Below, one piece after another: positions 23,268 through 33,500 of a DNA stretch of 64,000 nucleotides. The notes under the pieces are model-generated. The model worked only from the letters and a program-made list of their open reading frames with translations. It was not told the DNA's origin and made no database searches. Both the position numbers and the translations under genes were made by a program. Source of the DNA: Eucommia ulmoides (lineage: Eukaryota; Streptophyta; Magnoliopsida; Garryales; Eucommiaceae); assembly GCA_016647705.1 (NCBI GenBank), contig CM028338.1, positions 18,187,577 to 18,251,576 on the forward strand, in the 5' to 3' direction. Within the stretch, counting starts at the first letter, position 1. Every line of letters begins with the position of its first letter.

Positions 23268-24430
23268 GGTCATGATAGAAGAAAATTCTCAGGTTCGAAG
23301 AGTACAGGTGAGAGAGCTAACAAAAGATCGAGGTGTGGGAATACCCGACGTATCCATATCTCATAATAAGAGAAAGACCGAGTATCAATCCAAGGCAGAA
23401 GAGACTTTATCTTAGCATGTTCAATCACAGAGAAAAGTCCATTAACTCAGATTGGAAGGAGGTCAGAAGGAGGCGAGAAGAAGGTCGTAGAAGAGATGAG
23501 TTAAAAGATTTGTTGGGAACCACCAAGTCACCATTTATTGACTCCATTCTGAAAGAGCCATTCCCAAGGAAGTTTAATTCAATGAGGTTATATAACTATG
23601 AAGGGAAAACAGACCTGATAGACCATCTTAGGCATTTAAGGCATATGATGTCATTGCACAAAATCGGAGATTAGTCAAGTGCCGTGCATTTTCTACGATA
23701 TTGAAGAGCTTAGCGTTGGACTAGTTCTATTCCTTTCGATCAAGATCGATAGGTTCCCTTGTAGAGCTGGGTAAATAGTTCATCAACTGATTCATCACTT
23801 GTCAAAGGTTAAAGAGGGTGTTAAATACTTGCTGGCTTTCAAGCACGATAAAGAGGAATCTCTACGCCAGTTCATAACTCAAATAAATGAAAAGTGGACC
23901 TTGATAGAAGGATATGGGACCAATTTAATTATAAACACCTTTTGGACTGGGTTGTGATTAGGGCATTATCATGACGCCCTTACCAAATGCCCACTAGAAG
24001 ATATTACAGAGCTAATAGAAAGAGCGAAGCCACACATGAAGTTGGAGGATCCAAGAAAGGTTAGTGACGAGAAGGCCCAAGCCAAAGAGAATACACCCAA
24101 GGAGTGGAAGGAAGAATAATTTGAAAGCAAAAAAGTGGAAATCCTGAGCTACGAATATAATAGAGAACGATGATCTCGTAGCAGGAAATCTAAGAATCTA
24201 TCTCTACTAGGGGTAAAGGTACCAATTTCAAGAATTTAGCATGAAATCAAACCCTTAGAAACTCACCATGCCCATGGGAATAAGAAAAATAAGTGATAAG
24301 TTCTGCCAGTTCCATCAGGATCATGGACACAAAACTGGTGAGTGCATCTACTTGAAAAAGGAAATTTCACGTCTAACAGAAATGGGGCATTTTAAGAGCT
24401 ACCACCAGTACCAAAAGAAGGAGAAATGAC
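23268..24430 (+). pseudogene. Tat-lineage gag relic
   Basis: Gag of a Ty3/gypsy Tat element, the capsid/nucleocapsid precursor. A basic segment (EVRRRREEGRRRDELK, about 23460-23510) precedes the hallmark SPFIDSILKEPFPRKF and YNYEGKTDLIDHLRHL (23530-23640), the start of the retrotransposon gag fold. A degraded middle follows: KHDKEESLRQFITQI at 23846-23890. A zinc-knuckle-like CQFHQDHGHKTGECIYLKK lies at 24303-24360 with its Cys and His residues still present. Stops and frameshifts at about 23675, 23770 and 23958 make it non-functional. The LTR upstream and protease downstream are in the expected order. Confidence 0.85.
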
Positions 24431-24768
24431 AAGAAGATGGAGAGCCAAAAAAGAAAGAGGAGGAGAAGAAAATAAAATATAACCATCGTGGGTGTGATGT
24501 CATTTATATGATCAATTGCATCTCAACTTCAACTGGAGAATCTCGTAGAACAAGAAAGAGGAAGATAAAGGAAGCAACCTTAGAAAGAGGATACAGTGAA
24601 GTGCTAGTGGTTCATCCAAGGGTGAATCTAGATGAGCATATCTCTTTTTCTAAAGAAGACCTCAATGGGGTCATTCAATCATATGATGATGTTCTAGTGG
24701 TTACCATTGGGATTTCCAACTATCAAGTAAGGCAAATTTGGATAGATACGGGAATCCTAACAAATATA

Positions 24769-24773
24769 ATCTT
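24769..24773. repeat. Target duplication ATCTT, left
   Basis: Matches 25634-25638 exactly, bracketing solo LTR K. Confidence 0.85.
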
Positions 24774-25633
24774 TGTACGACAAAGGATTCGCATCCTCAT
24801 GTATTGACTACTCTCAAGTGTATGAGATCAAAGTTTTAGTATAATGTGATCGTGAAAGATCGTGTTATCGTATCCACAGGGATTGGTGTCGTTACTATCG
24901 AGTACCGTGTTTGTCATGACCTAACTTTATCTAGGCTAAAAATAAATGTATTTAATAAATTAAACTAATACTAATATTACCTAAATTAACTATACTAATA
25001 TACTAATATGTTTTAGGGGAAAGAATTGCCTAGGGATTAACTTGTTTACAAATACGTGTTCGATCTCGATTTACTCATGTTTACGGTGTTCGACCTATTT
25101 GACAATCTCGGTTTGTAAACTCTACCGCCACCTCTCCCAAGTTTAAGACGGTGGAATACATGACTTCGAGTCAACGAAGAAGTCCCCCTCAACATCTTAA
25201 CAACCCTAGGTCATGTGAGTCTCTCCCAACGTCATTGATTGCACACAATCCAACTCCCGACCGGGTCATTAGATCGTCGTGTTGTGTTTACCCTATCTAC
25301 AATCTCAGTTCTAAAAATCCACCCCCACCTCTCCCGAGTGTAAGAATGGAAAATACATGACTTCGAGTCAACGAAGAAATCCCCCTCAATGTCTTAACGA
25401 CCCTAGGTTACGTGAGTCTTGCCCCAACATCATTGATTGTCCATAATCCTAACCCCGACCGGGTTATTGGATCATGGCATTTGTTTACCCTAATTCGAAT
25501 ATGGGGTTTGTCAAACCCGTATTCTCCATTTATCAATCTAAGCAAATAAACAAACAATACGATAAACACAATCAAACTACGAAGAACAAACATAAACGCA
25601 ACACCGAAATATGTAGGTAGATCACACCTATCA
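24774..25633 (-). mobile_element. Solo LTR K, Athila-like family
   Basis: Runs from TGTACGACAAAGG to CACACCTATCA, the minus-strand form of TGATAGGTGTG...GTCGTACA. ATCTT is duplicated on both sides. Two copies of the ~200-bp module (CCACCTCTCCC at about 25126 and 25328) are present. At 860 bp it is only about half the usual length: the promoter and palindrome part is missing. No internal sequence remains, as expected for a solo LTR formed by LTR-LTR recombination. Confidence 0.85.
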
Positions 25634-25638
25634 ATCTT
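25634..25638. repeat. Target duplication ATCTT, right
   Basis: Partner of 24769-24773. Confidence 0.85.
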
Positions 25639-26069
25639 CAACGTTGCTTTTCAAAAAATGGGGGTGCTAGAATCAAACATGAAATTAACTCAGACTGTTA
25701 CGGTTGAGTTCAATGGAAAATTGAGCTCTTCAACTGAAAAGGTAATACTGACGATATCAGCCAATGAAGGAGGGGCAATAATTACTCAAGCAACGGAATT
25801 TATGGTGATAACGTGTAGTTTGATGTACAATGCAATCTTGGGTCGACCTTAGCTCCATATGATGAAGGAAATAGCTTCAACTTTGCATTGATGCCTTAAA
25901 TTCCTAAGTTTAAAAGGAATTGAGGTTATTCAAGGTGGTTAGGTCGCTTCTCGTAATTGTTTCGCAGTAGCGTTGAAAGAAAATCTAAGGCTAAATAGTA
26001 GTTAATCAATGAGATCAGTGCCCTAGCTAAGTTCAACACTAATTCCAAGGTGGATGACTTCAGAGTAAA

Positions 26070-26074
26070 TACTG
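26070..26074. repeat. Target duplication TACTG, left
   Basis: Identical to 28224-28228; brackets solo LTR L. Confidence 0.85.
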
Positions 26075-28223
26075 TGTTGAACCTAATATTTTGATGGACA
26101 ATTAAGCGTTGATGTCTTATGGAACTAATGTTTTTATTGAGTGGTTTCAGATTTAAGTTCCATATGTTGAAATTAGAAAAATATTTGGTCGAGAAGAATA
26201 ATCATTGAAAAATTCATAATAGGAGCAAGATGAAGGTAATATTGAAGACGCTGAAGACAATTTGGGTGAAAACGACTCATTACCTTTACGCTCTTATTAC
26301 AACTTGAGTTAGGATCATGCATGACACTCTAAAATGAATAAATCTTATTTGAGTCTTAATCAAAAGTGATAAAGTCAAGATTATAAATGGTTTTCATGAA
26401 TCGTTAATCATAAAAAATATTTTTGGTTAAGAGTCTAAATGAAAAAATGGTTTTAACACTTAAAATGATGTGTTTTTGGTTAATTCGGTCAACTGACAAA
26501 AGGGGTCGGTCAACTAACCAAAATAGTAGCTTAAATAAGTGAAATGGGTGACCTGCTGGCCACTTCGGTCAACCAACGAGTACAGTTGGTTGACGAACGA
26601 ATCCAGTAGCAAATATAAAGAAAAAGGGAGAAAACATTGGTTGAGTCCGTTAACCAACCAGTGGGTCGGTCAACCAAGCAGGATAGTAGAACGGTAAGAA
26701 TTTTAACCATTGCACAAGCCCGGTTAACTAGCGATATGGCCGGTCAATCGACGTTCTGCAATCAAAGATTTGACCGACTTGGTTTTTGGGTCAAATCTTC
26801 TTGTTTTTGACTTTTTTAAATGAGGTTTCTAAGGAATTTAAATGTTTTACTTATATGTATCATGTATTATTTATTTCCTATTTATTTGGTCCACATATTT
26901 AATTATTCTCTTAATTGAATTGATGAAACTACTTTTTATCCTTAAGGATTTTGAATTGAGATAGTTTTGGGGACCAAATTGAGCTTTTCTAAAAGTATTT
27001 TTAAATAAAACATATTTATTTTGAAAGTATATGATATGTGGGGCTATCAAAGGGTCTTTGTAAGTCTTTAAATTTGAAAATTAGTCGTTGGAGGTCTAGT
27101 TAAAGTTCTATAAATAAAGACCTACGTTTTTTAAATTAAAGAAATCAAGAACATTATGATTTTGGCTATCATAAGAGAGATTTTTCTATGCTGAAATTTA
27201 TAAATGAGATTATTGAAAGAGTTCTTCATCAAAGTGCTAAAAGTTTTTGTCACCGATTTGTATTCATTACTGAAGCATCGTAATCGTTTTCAACGAATTC
27301 TGGTGAGATCTTTCCAAGCTAATTATATTTATTTATTAATTTTTTTGCTTAATTTACTTGGATAATTGGTTTGAAAAAAATGATTTTAAATCTAATATCA
27401 TGAAAATATTTTAAAACGGTTTTTATTTAAGAAATTTTATTATTTGGTATTTGACTTTTAAATTGTTTAAATAAAATTTGTACCTTACATAGAATCTATC
27501 ATGTAGTATTTCAGGACATTAATTGAGCTGAATTGTATTGAAGTGGTTAGATCTCTTTGTGGGTAGAAACTTGGAAATCTTTTGTATTTGCGAGTTTTGA
27601 GTAGATTCGACACGTTTGGGACGGTGTCTAATAATGGTAGTTTGGATTTGATTTTTAGCTTATGAAAAAGATTAGGGTTTAATCTTTAGCCTAAGAAAAA
27701 GATTAGAGTTTGATATTTAGATTGTGAAAAAGATTAGGTTAATCTTTATCCTTTTAAAAATTAGGTTTTGAATCTTCCTGTAATAGAATTAGAGTATGAG
27801 AAGGTTCTTCTGAAACCTACAAAAAGGATAAGTGTAATAGTGTTAGAGGGTGGTAGGTGGATTTTGATCTTGTAAAAAGAATCAATATTGTAAAGGTTGA
27901 ATCTGAGCCTACGAAAATAATTAGGATTGTAAGGGTTTGGTTCATACCAGGGAAATGAATCGAAGGGTTAGTAGATTATGAAATCCCTGTATAGCTCAGG
28001 CGATTGGATGTAGATAAGAGTAGTTTACCAAATCAGGATAAATTTTTGTGTGCTGTATTGTTACATTTCTAGTTGTTTGGGGGTGCACATAGATAAATAT
28101 ATTTCCGTTTCTTAACAGGATCATATCAATTAGGGAAATTGATATATTGTATTTGAATTTATTATTTAAATGTTTATCACTACCCAATTCACTCCCCCTC
28201 TTGGATAGATCTTTGGGCTAACA
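26075..28223 (+). mobile_element. Solo LTR L (2149 bp), TGTTG...TAACA
   Basis: Starts TGTTGAACCTAA and ends TTTGGGCTAACA, with perfect TACTG duplications. Near its end it has ACCCAATTCACTCCCCCTCTTGG, a phrase common at plant LTR ends; the segment at 52548 begins with its reverse complement. Internal sequence includes GGTCGGTCAAC repeats (26480-26760), a TATA box at 27108 and repeated AAAAAGATTAGGGTTT phrases (27665-27750). Strand is inferred from the TATA box. It sits between protease and RT of the Tat element, so it is younger than that element. Confidence 0.8.
27107..27119 (+). promoter_or_regulatory. Putative TATA box of solo LTR L
   Basis: TCTATAAATAAAG in mid-LTR, followed about 30 bp downstream by a purine-rich start region (AAAGAAATCAAGAAC). 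This layout fits U3-R, and sets the plus orientation. Confidence 0.45.
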
Positions 28224-28228
28224 TACTG
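28224..28228. repeat. Target duplication TACTG, right
   Basis: Partner of 26070-26074. Confidence 0.85.
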
Positions 28229-30060
28229 GAATAGCTCTTCCTGCCAAATGAATAGAAGAGGTTTGTCTTGATGAGGAAGGTCAGAAGAAGGTAAAAATTG
28301 GAGGAATGTTACAAGTGGAATAGAAGCAGCAGATCATTTAGTTGCCAAAGGACTTTTAACATGAGTTTGCTTGGACCTCAAGCGATATGGAAAGAATGAT
28401 ACGTTAGTAGCAGCTCATCGGGTTGATGTGGTTAGGATAATTCCTCCTATATGTCAAAAGTGGAAGATCTTCAATAGTGAGATGACATGAGTGATTGGCG
28501 AAGAGATTGACCAACTATTAAGTGTTGGTCACACAAAGGAGATAATGTACTCGAAGTGGCTAGGAAATCTAGTTATTTTCAGAAAGAAGAATGAAAAATG
28601 GAGAATGTGTGCGGATTTCACGAATCTTAACAAAGAATGCCCAAATAATTGCTAACCAACGCCCCATATTGATCAACTGGTGAATTCAACTTCTGCACAT
28701 GAGATTATGAGCCTTATGGATGCTTACTTAGGTTACAACCAGACTAGGATAGATATGTTAGACAAAGAAAAGACATAATACATCACTCATGGGGGACTTA
28801 TTACTACAAAGTCATGCCTTTTAGCTTGAGAAATACTGGAGAAATGCCAGAGCCATGTATTAGTATCTAACAAATCAAATGTTTCAAGAATGTATTGGAG
28901 AAAAAATGGAGGTGTACATTGATGACATGCTGGTGAAAATGAAAAGAAGGGTTGATCATGAGGAGCATTTGCGAAATGTACTATAGGTCCTCCGAAAGTA
29001 TCGTATGAAGCTTAACCATGAGCAGTACATCTTCAGGGTATTATTTGGCGAATTCCTAGGCTACATTGTGCATTAGTTCGAAATCAAATCTCACCTATAA
29101 CAAGTAGAGGCAATAATAAGAATAAAGTCCTCGACCAATGTAAGATAGGTGTAGATGCCGAATGGGAGATTAGCAGCACTACATCGATTCATCTCAAAGT
29201 TCACAGACAAATGGCATCATTTCTTCAAATTTTTAAAGGAAATAAGAATTTCAAGTAGACCGATGAGTGTGAGCAGACGTTCCAATCTCTGAAGGAACAT
29301 TTGGGGAAAATCGAGTAGCTGGCACGAGTGGAACATGAAGATGAGATCTACTTATACCTTGTAGTTTCCAGTTGGGCGGTTAGTACATCTCTAATCAAAT
29401 AAGAGAGAAAAGTGAAATACCCAGTGAAGTATGTAAGCAAATCCCTCCTCCTAGTAGAGTCAAGATATACGTATCTGGAAATATTGGCCTTAGTACTGAT
29501 CACTGCCACAAGAAAACTCAGGTACTACTTCCAATCCAATCCAGTAAACGTAATAACCTCGTACCCTTTGATAGCAGTTATGCATCGACCTGATGTGTTT
29601 GGGAGATTGATGTACTAGACAATAGAAATCAATGAGTTTAATGTTAAGTTCATGCCCAAGACTGCAATCGAGGGCCAAGCTCTAGCTAACTTCCTAGTAG
29701 AGCTGACCAGTAAAGAAAGAGAAGATCAACCAAGAACATCTGATCCAGTTCAAAACATATGGAGCTTATGGGTCAATGATACAACCAATTCAAGAAGATG
29801 TGGTACTGGGATAGTAGCGTTGTGTCCCAAAGGAGATTTGGAGAAGGCAGTTTAAATCAACTTCAAAGTGTTAAACAATGAAGCTGAATATAAAGTAGTT
29901 TTAATCGGAATAGGCATAATAAAATCATTAGGAGATGAAGGTGTTATCATCAGGTCAGACTCTCAACAGGTGGTGAACCATAGTATTTGAATTTTTATAG
30001 TCAGTGAAGAAAGTTTGCAAGATTAAGAGAAAAGAATAATGGTTCAGTTCAAGGAGTACA
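28229..30060 (+). pseudogene. Tat-lineage reverse transcriptase and RNase H relic
   Basis: Continuation of the interrupted pol. Start: LPAKXIEEVCLDEEGQKKV. A decayed FAWTSSDM region follows, then RT: KWRMCADFTNLNKECP (28597-28650), IMSLMDAYLGYNQTRID (28706-28755), and the catalytic VYIDDMLVK intact at 28912-28940. Thumb and connection: LRKYRMKLN, EFLGYIVH, LAALHRFISKFTDK (29160-29215). RNase H: TFQSLKEHLGK, VSKSLLLVESRYTYLE (29430-29480), then a second RNase H-like block WSLWVNDTTNSRRCGTGIV, LNNEAEYK and SDSQQVVNHS. The trailing archaeal-type RNase H is a Tat-lineage trait. At least ten stops disable it. Integrase is absent; foreign LTR sequence follows at about 30061. Confidence 0.9.
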
Positions 30061-30292
30061 AGTTTTAAACCTAGACAAATCACTCACAATCATTCATCTT
30101 TTTCTTAAGTGTGGCATCTACCTATCCTTGTTATTCCTTTGGTTCCTATCTCTCAAATAGATAGTGGGTCGAGAATTTTGATTTAGATTTTAATTTGTTT
30201 ATGAATTTGTGATTAGAACGATCCTAGCAAAGGAACTCTAAATTGATTTTCAGGTCTCACTTTTCTTTGTGAGGTTCACATCATTGAGGGCT
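30061..30292 (+). mobile_element. LTR 3' fragment, same family as 2558-3160
   Basis: Ends AACTCTAAATTG, AGGTCTCACTTTTC, GTGAGGTTCACATCA, parallel to the LTR end at 3105-3159. It truncates the Tat RNase H on its left. Confidence 0.55.
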
Positions 30293-31379
30293 CCACAGAA
30301 ATGGTGGGGGCACAGTAGGGACATGCACGTAGATCTGTTCATGTCTAACATGCAATTTAGATGGCTCCTGAATATGAGAAAGTGTGCTAGCCAGACCTTC
30401 GAATTGATCTGGGCCTTCAGAAGTCGATATTGCTAGCCTTCTTAGCTTCAGAGGATTGGCTTGGGTCGACGTACAAGCCCTACACATCTTATCTAGTACT
30501 AGCATGTTGCTAAAAAAAATTGTCCATTAGAACAGGCATGGGGACTAGCTTGGCGAGAGAGTTGTGAGAGGGATAAGACAGGAATTCATTGTGGGAATGA
30601 TTTGCAAGAGTTAAAATATTTTGTTGCTCCACTTCTTCTCTTCTTCTTCTTCTTCAAATAAGGTATGTTGCGGATGGAGAAAACGATTTTCAAGGAGGAA
30701 TGAAACATAATTAAAATAAAATATGAAGGTTGTCATAGAAATTGAGAAAGAAAATCGAATTACTTAGAGGACCAAAGACACAGGGTACTTTTGGTTCCTT
30801 ATCTGGATCGGGGGTGAGGGGGAAGGCAAATTCCCAACCTTCACTGAAGAATATATAACATTTCTTCCAGTCCCTATAGGTGTTCAACACATCAATAAGG
30901 AATTGATTGGTGGTAGGAAGAGAGAAGTTACAGATATTCGATTTAGCAGAATTTCAAAGGTCTCCAAGGCATTGGACCATACTAATGGTTAGAGGAACTT
31001 TGCAAGCATGGGAGAGATAGTGGCCACCAAGGAGTTGATGCCAACTGTTTAGAGAAAATTGGGCAGGACTTATCCCATAAGATTGAATTTTTTTCCGAAT
31101 GAGCTTAAGAAAGGGAAGGTAGAGACCAAAATCGAACATCCAATAGTAAAGACAAACCTCATTCTCGCGAGGTGTGTAGGGATGATCATTGGGATCAAGA
31201 ACCTTAATTGCAACAAAGGAGGGAATGTTGAATATTTTTGCAAAATTTTGGTATCCGGTCAGGAGGAAAAATGGATGGCTAGGATCTGCGATTCACAAAG
31301 AAGGGTCCTTATGAGAAGAACCAATGTCAGTCGAGGTGATTTGAGAAGCAATAGTGGATTGATGTCGTGGTTCAACCAT
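30293..31379 (-). pseudogene. Putative gypsy-type transposon protein relic (Transposase_28-like)
   Basis: Read from ATG at 31379 on the minus strand: MVEPRHQSTIASQ, one stop near residue 29, then GYQNFAKIFNIPSFV and the signature block VCLYYWMFDFGLYLPFLKLI followed by SYGISPAQFSLNSWHQLLG (31100-30990). This is the pattern of the putative gypsy-type transposon domain (Pfam Transposase_28 by memory): acidic/aromatic, GxxLP, then PxQxxxNSW. Next come TTNQFLIDVLNTYRDWKKCYIFFSEGWEF and TPDPDKEPKVP (to 30790). A possible intron (GTAATTCG... to ...TTTTTTTTAG, about 30775-30513) leads to a second open piece at 30281-30505. Only two or three stops break it, so it is younger than its surroundings or was under constraint. 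A cellular gene is less likely. Confidence 0.6.
30636..30655. repeat. (TTC)n microsatellite
   Basis: TCTTCTTCTTCTTCTTC inside the putative intron of the minus-strand relic. Confidence 0.75.
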
Positions 31380-32505
31380 TTGAAAAAGAAGGAATGAGAA
31401 AAAAAATAACAAGGCCGAAAAGAGGAACAAAGGTAGTAAATTATAGCAAGAGATATATCAGAGAAAACAAAGGGTCACTTATTGTGATGAAGTTGAAATG
31501 ACTCGACTTCCTACGCAACTGTACGACGAAGCGTTTGTAACACGCTCGCGTATTGACTACTCGCAAGTACACGAGGCCTAGTTTTAATATAGTGGATCGT
31601 TTAAGATCGGATATCGTTCCCACAAGGACGGGTTGAATAATTGAGTACCGCAATTTGCATAGTCTCCTATTATCCAGACGGTTAGAGAAATGATTTAAAT
31701 TAAACTAATTAAAATTAAGATAAATTAAAATTAGTGGTTTAATACTAACTAACTGGATTACCTAGGGATTGATTTTGTTCACTTAACACATGTTTGATTT
31801 CGTTTTAGTTAACAATAACGGAGTTTATGGTATCCGACAATCTAGGTTCTAAAACTTCTCTACCACCTCTTCTGAGTGTAAGACAGGGGAATACATGACT
31901 TCGTGTCAACAAAGAGGTCCCCCTAAATGTATTAACGACCCTAGGTTGCGTGAGTCTTGCCCCAACGTCATCGATTGCACACTAACTAACGCCCTCCCGG
32001 GTCGTTAGATCGTAACGATGTGTTTACCCTAGTGCGAATCCGGGGTTACCTCTCCCGAGTGTCAAACTCCGTATTCTCAAATCCAACCCTAATACCTTAA
32101 CAAGAATATTAAAGTTGTCATAAAATGATGAACACAATCGGATTTAAACACAAACAACCGTTAAGAAAATGTATATTCCATCAAACTAGTATTTACACAA
32201 CTATATCGATCCCTAGCTAATATTTATCTAATCTATCATGATATTGAACATATAAGTATTAATACAAGAGATATTCATCATCATTTATAATAAAACATTA
32301 AATTGCAAATAGAAAAATAAAGAGAGAAAGATCAAATCTTAAAGTGGAGTAATCCAATGTCGCCAAAGATCGATCCGCCAATGTTTCCTGTTTTTCGGAT
32401 AATGAATCTCTTCTTCAAGAATGGACAAGGATCACCTCCTAAGGTTAGGGGCATCCAACAGTGTCCAGACCTCCCAAGTGGCTTTAATGGAAGTGGGAGA
32501 ATGGG

Positions 32506-32514
32506 TATTTATAG
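32506..32514 (-). promoter_or_regulatory. LTR M TATA box
   Basis: CTATAAATA on the minus strand, about 120-290 bp downstream of the palindromes. The same spacing class is seen at 37425, 50885 and 60393. Confidence 0.6.
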
Positions 32515-32564
32515 GTGCAAGGTTTCAAAATATCTAAAAAGATCTTATTTCTGTTGCAGAGCAG

Positions 32565-32796
32565 ACCGCCGTGGCAGTGGGGATCAGCGCTGCGGTGGTG
32601 GGGATGTTGGCCAACTTTCCAAACTCTCAGATCGTTCACCGCCTAGGCGGTGAGTAAGTCGGTTCAATCTGCACCGCGACGGTGGGTATGAGCACCGCGG
32701 CGGTGGAACAACTTCCAACTCTCTACACTTTCACTGCCTAGGCGGTGGGACTTTGTGTATTTTCAGCCCTTCAACATTCTCACCACCACGGTGGTG
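32565..32796 (-). repeat. U3 palindrome array of LTR M
   Basis: CACCGCCTAGGCGGTG (32637-32652), CACCGCGACGGTG (32672), CACCGCGGCGGTG (32693), CACTGCCTAGGCGGTG (32732) and CACCACCACGGTGGTG (32781), plus weaker ones near 32568-32600. Flanks are unrelated while the palindromes are alike. Confidence 0.85.
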
Positions 32797-32980
32797 GCTC
32801 TTGTGTTCTTGAAACCTTGTTTCTTCAACGTTTCTTCACCGTTTTTACTCGTTTGTCATTTGTTTGCATCCCTACACCTGAATTAACTAAAAATAAACTA
32901 AAATGCAATTAAATATAAATAAAATACTCGAAAACTACCAAATTCAGTTTAGAAGTAGATAGGTATTTTTATACCTATCA

Positions 32981-33500
32981 GGAACCCAAGAAGACAAGGG
33001 GGCCGAATGATACGAGTGGTTTTACCGACGTAATATCACACGTCTTAAACATATAGCAGTGGGCTAGATCATCCTAATCCCATTGACATTAAAAAAACTA
33101 TACTCAAATGGGTCTGAAACTTGGGCCCAACATAGGCAACAATAGATAAATATGGGCTCAGCACATGAGACCATATGGAGATATATTCTCAGGCCTACTA
33201 AAACCCATAACAAATCCAATGAGAAGATGGACATCTCCCACACAAATATTGGGTCAGTTACGATCATGGAGAGACATACGGGAAATCAGGTATACTTATT
33301 TTCTAAATATATTATGTCATTCAGGACAAAAAGGCTATACACAAGCTTTTTACTCTACAAAACCTGTTTAACTTATTTTTATGCTAGAGGGTATTTGGCC
33401 GATACCACACCAGTATCCCAAGTATTGCAGGTGTTGTAGAGATTTGGAGAAGCATATCGCTGATGAAATCATGCAGCATTAACACACCTTAGATTTTGAT
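32981..33500. other. Unassigned DNA
   Basis: Flank of solo LTR M. Frames of 60-95 codons exist on both strands but none shows a known motif. GGCCCAAC/TTGGGCCC phrases (33120) hint at an old retroelement leader. Confidence 0.35.

Larger units (their letters stand above)
24508..26069 (+). pseudogene. Tat-lineage aspartic protease relic, split by a solo LTR
   Basis: First half, 24508-24773: HISFSKEDLNGVIQ, then the active-site region read as WIDTGILTNIIF, with the DTG triad in a degenerate setting. The frame is broken by the LTR at 24774-25633 and resumes with IFNVAFQKMGVLES (25634-25675). It continues through MYNAILGRP at about 25831-25852, the conserved C-terminal protease signature, to VASRNCFAVALKENLRLN near 25995. 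The two halves join in register through the target duplication ATCTT, so the protease was colinear before the insertion. Several point stops add to the damage. A second solo LTR begins at 26075. Confidence 0.85.
31520..32980 (-). mobile_element. Solo LTR M, Athila-like family
   Basis: TGTACGACGAAGCG at the left and ATACCTATCA at the right, the same ends as solo LTR K. Flanks GCAAC (31515-31519) and GGAAC (32981-32985) form a 5-bp target duplication with one mismatch. Reading on the minus strand: palindrome array (32637-32796), TATA box at 32506-32514, one copy of the ~200-bp module (31855-31990), and the end. 1461 bp. Confidence 0.8.

Noticed and set aside
25151-25360. 69-codon ORF as a gene
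   Set aside because: It lies in the tandem modules of solo LTR K; equivalent frames appear in sister LTRs with no codon conservation.
32565-32796. CRISPR-like array
   Set aside because: Repeats are short palindromes of varying sequence with irregular spacing in a plant LTR.
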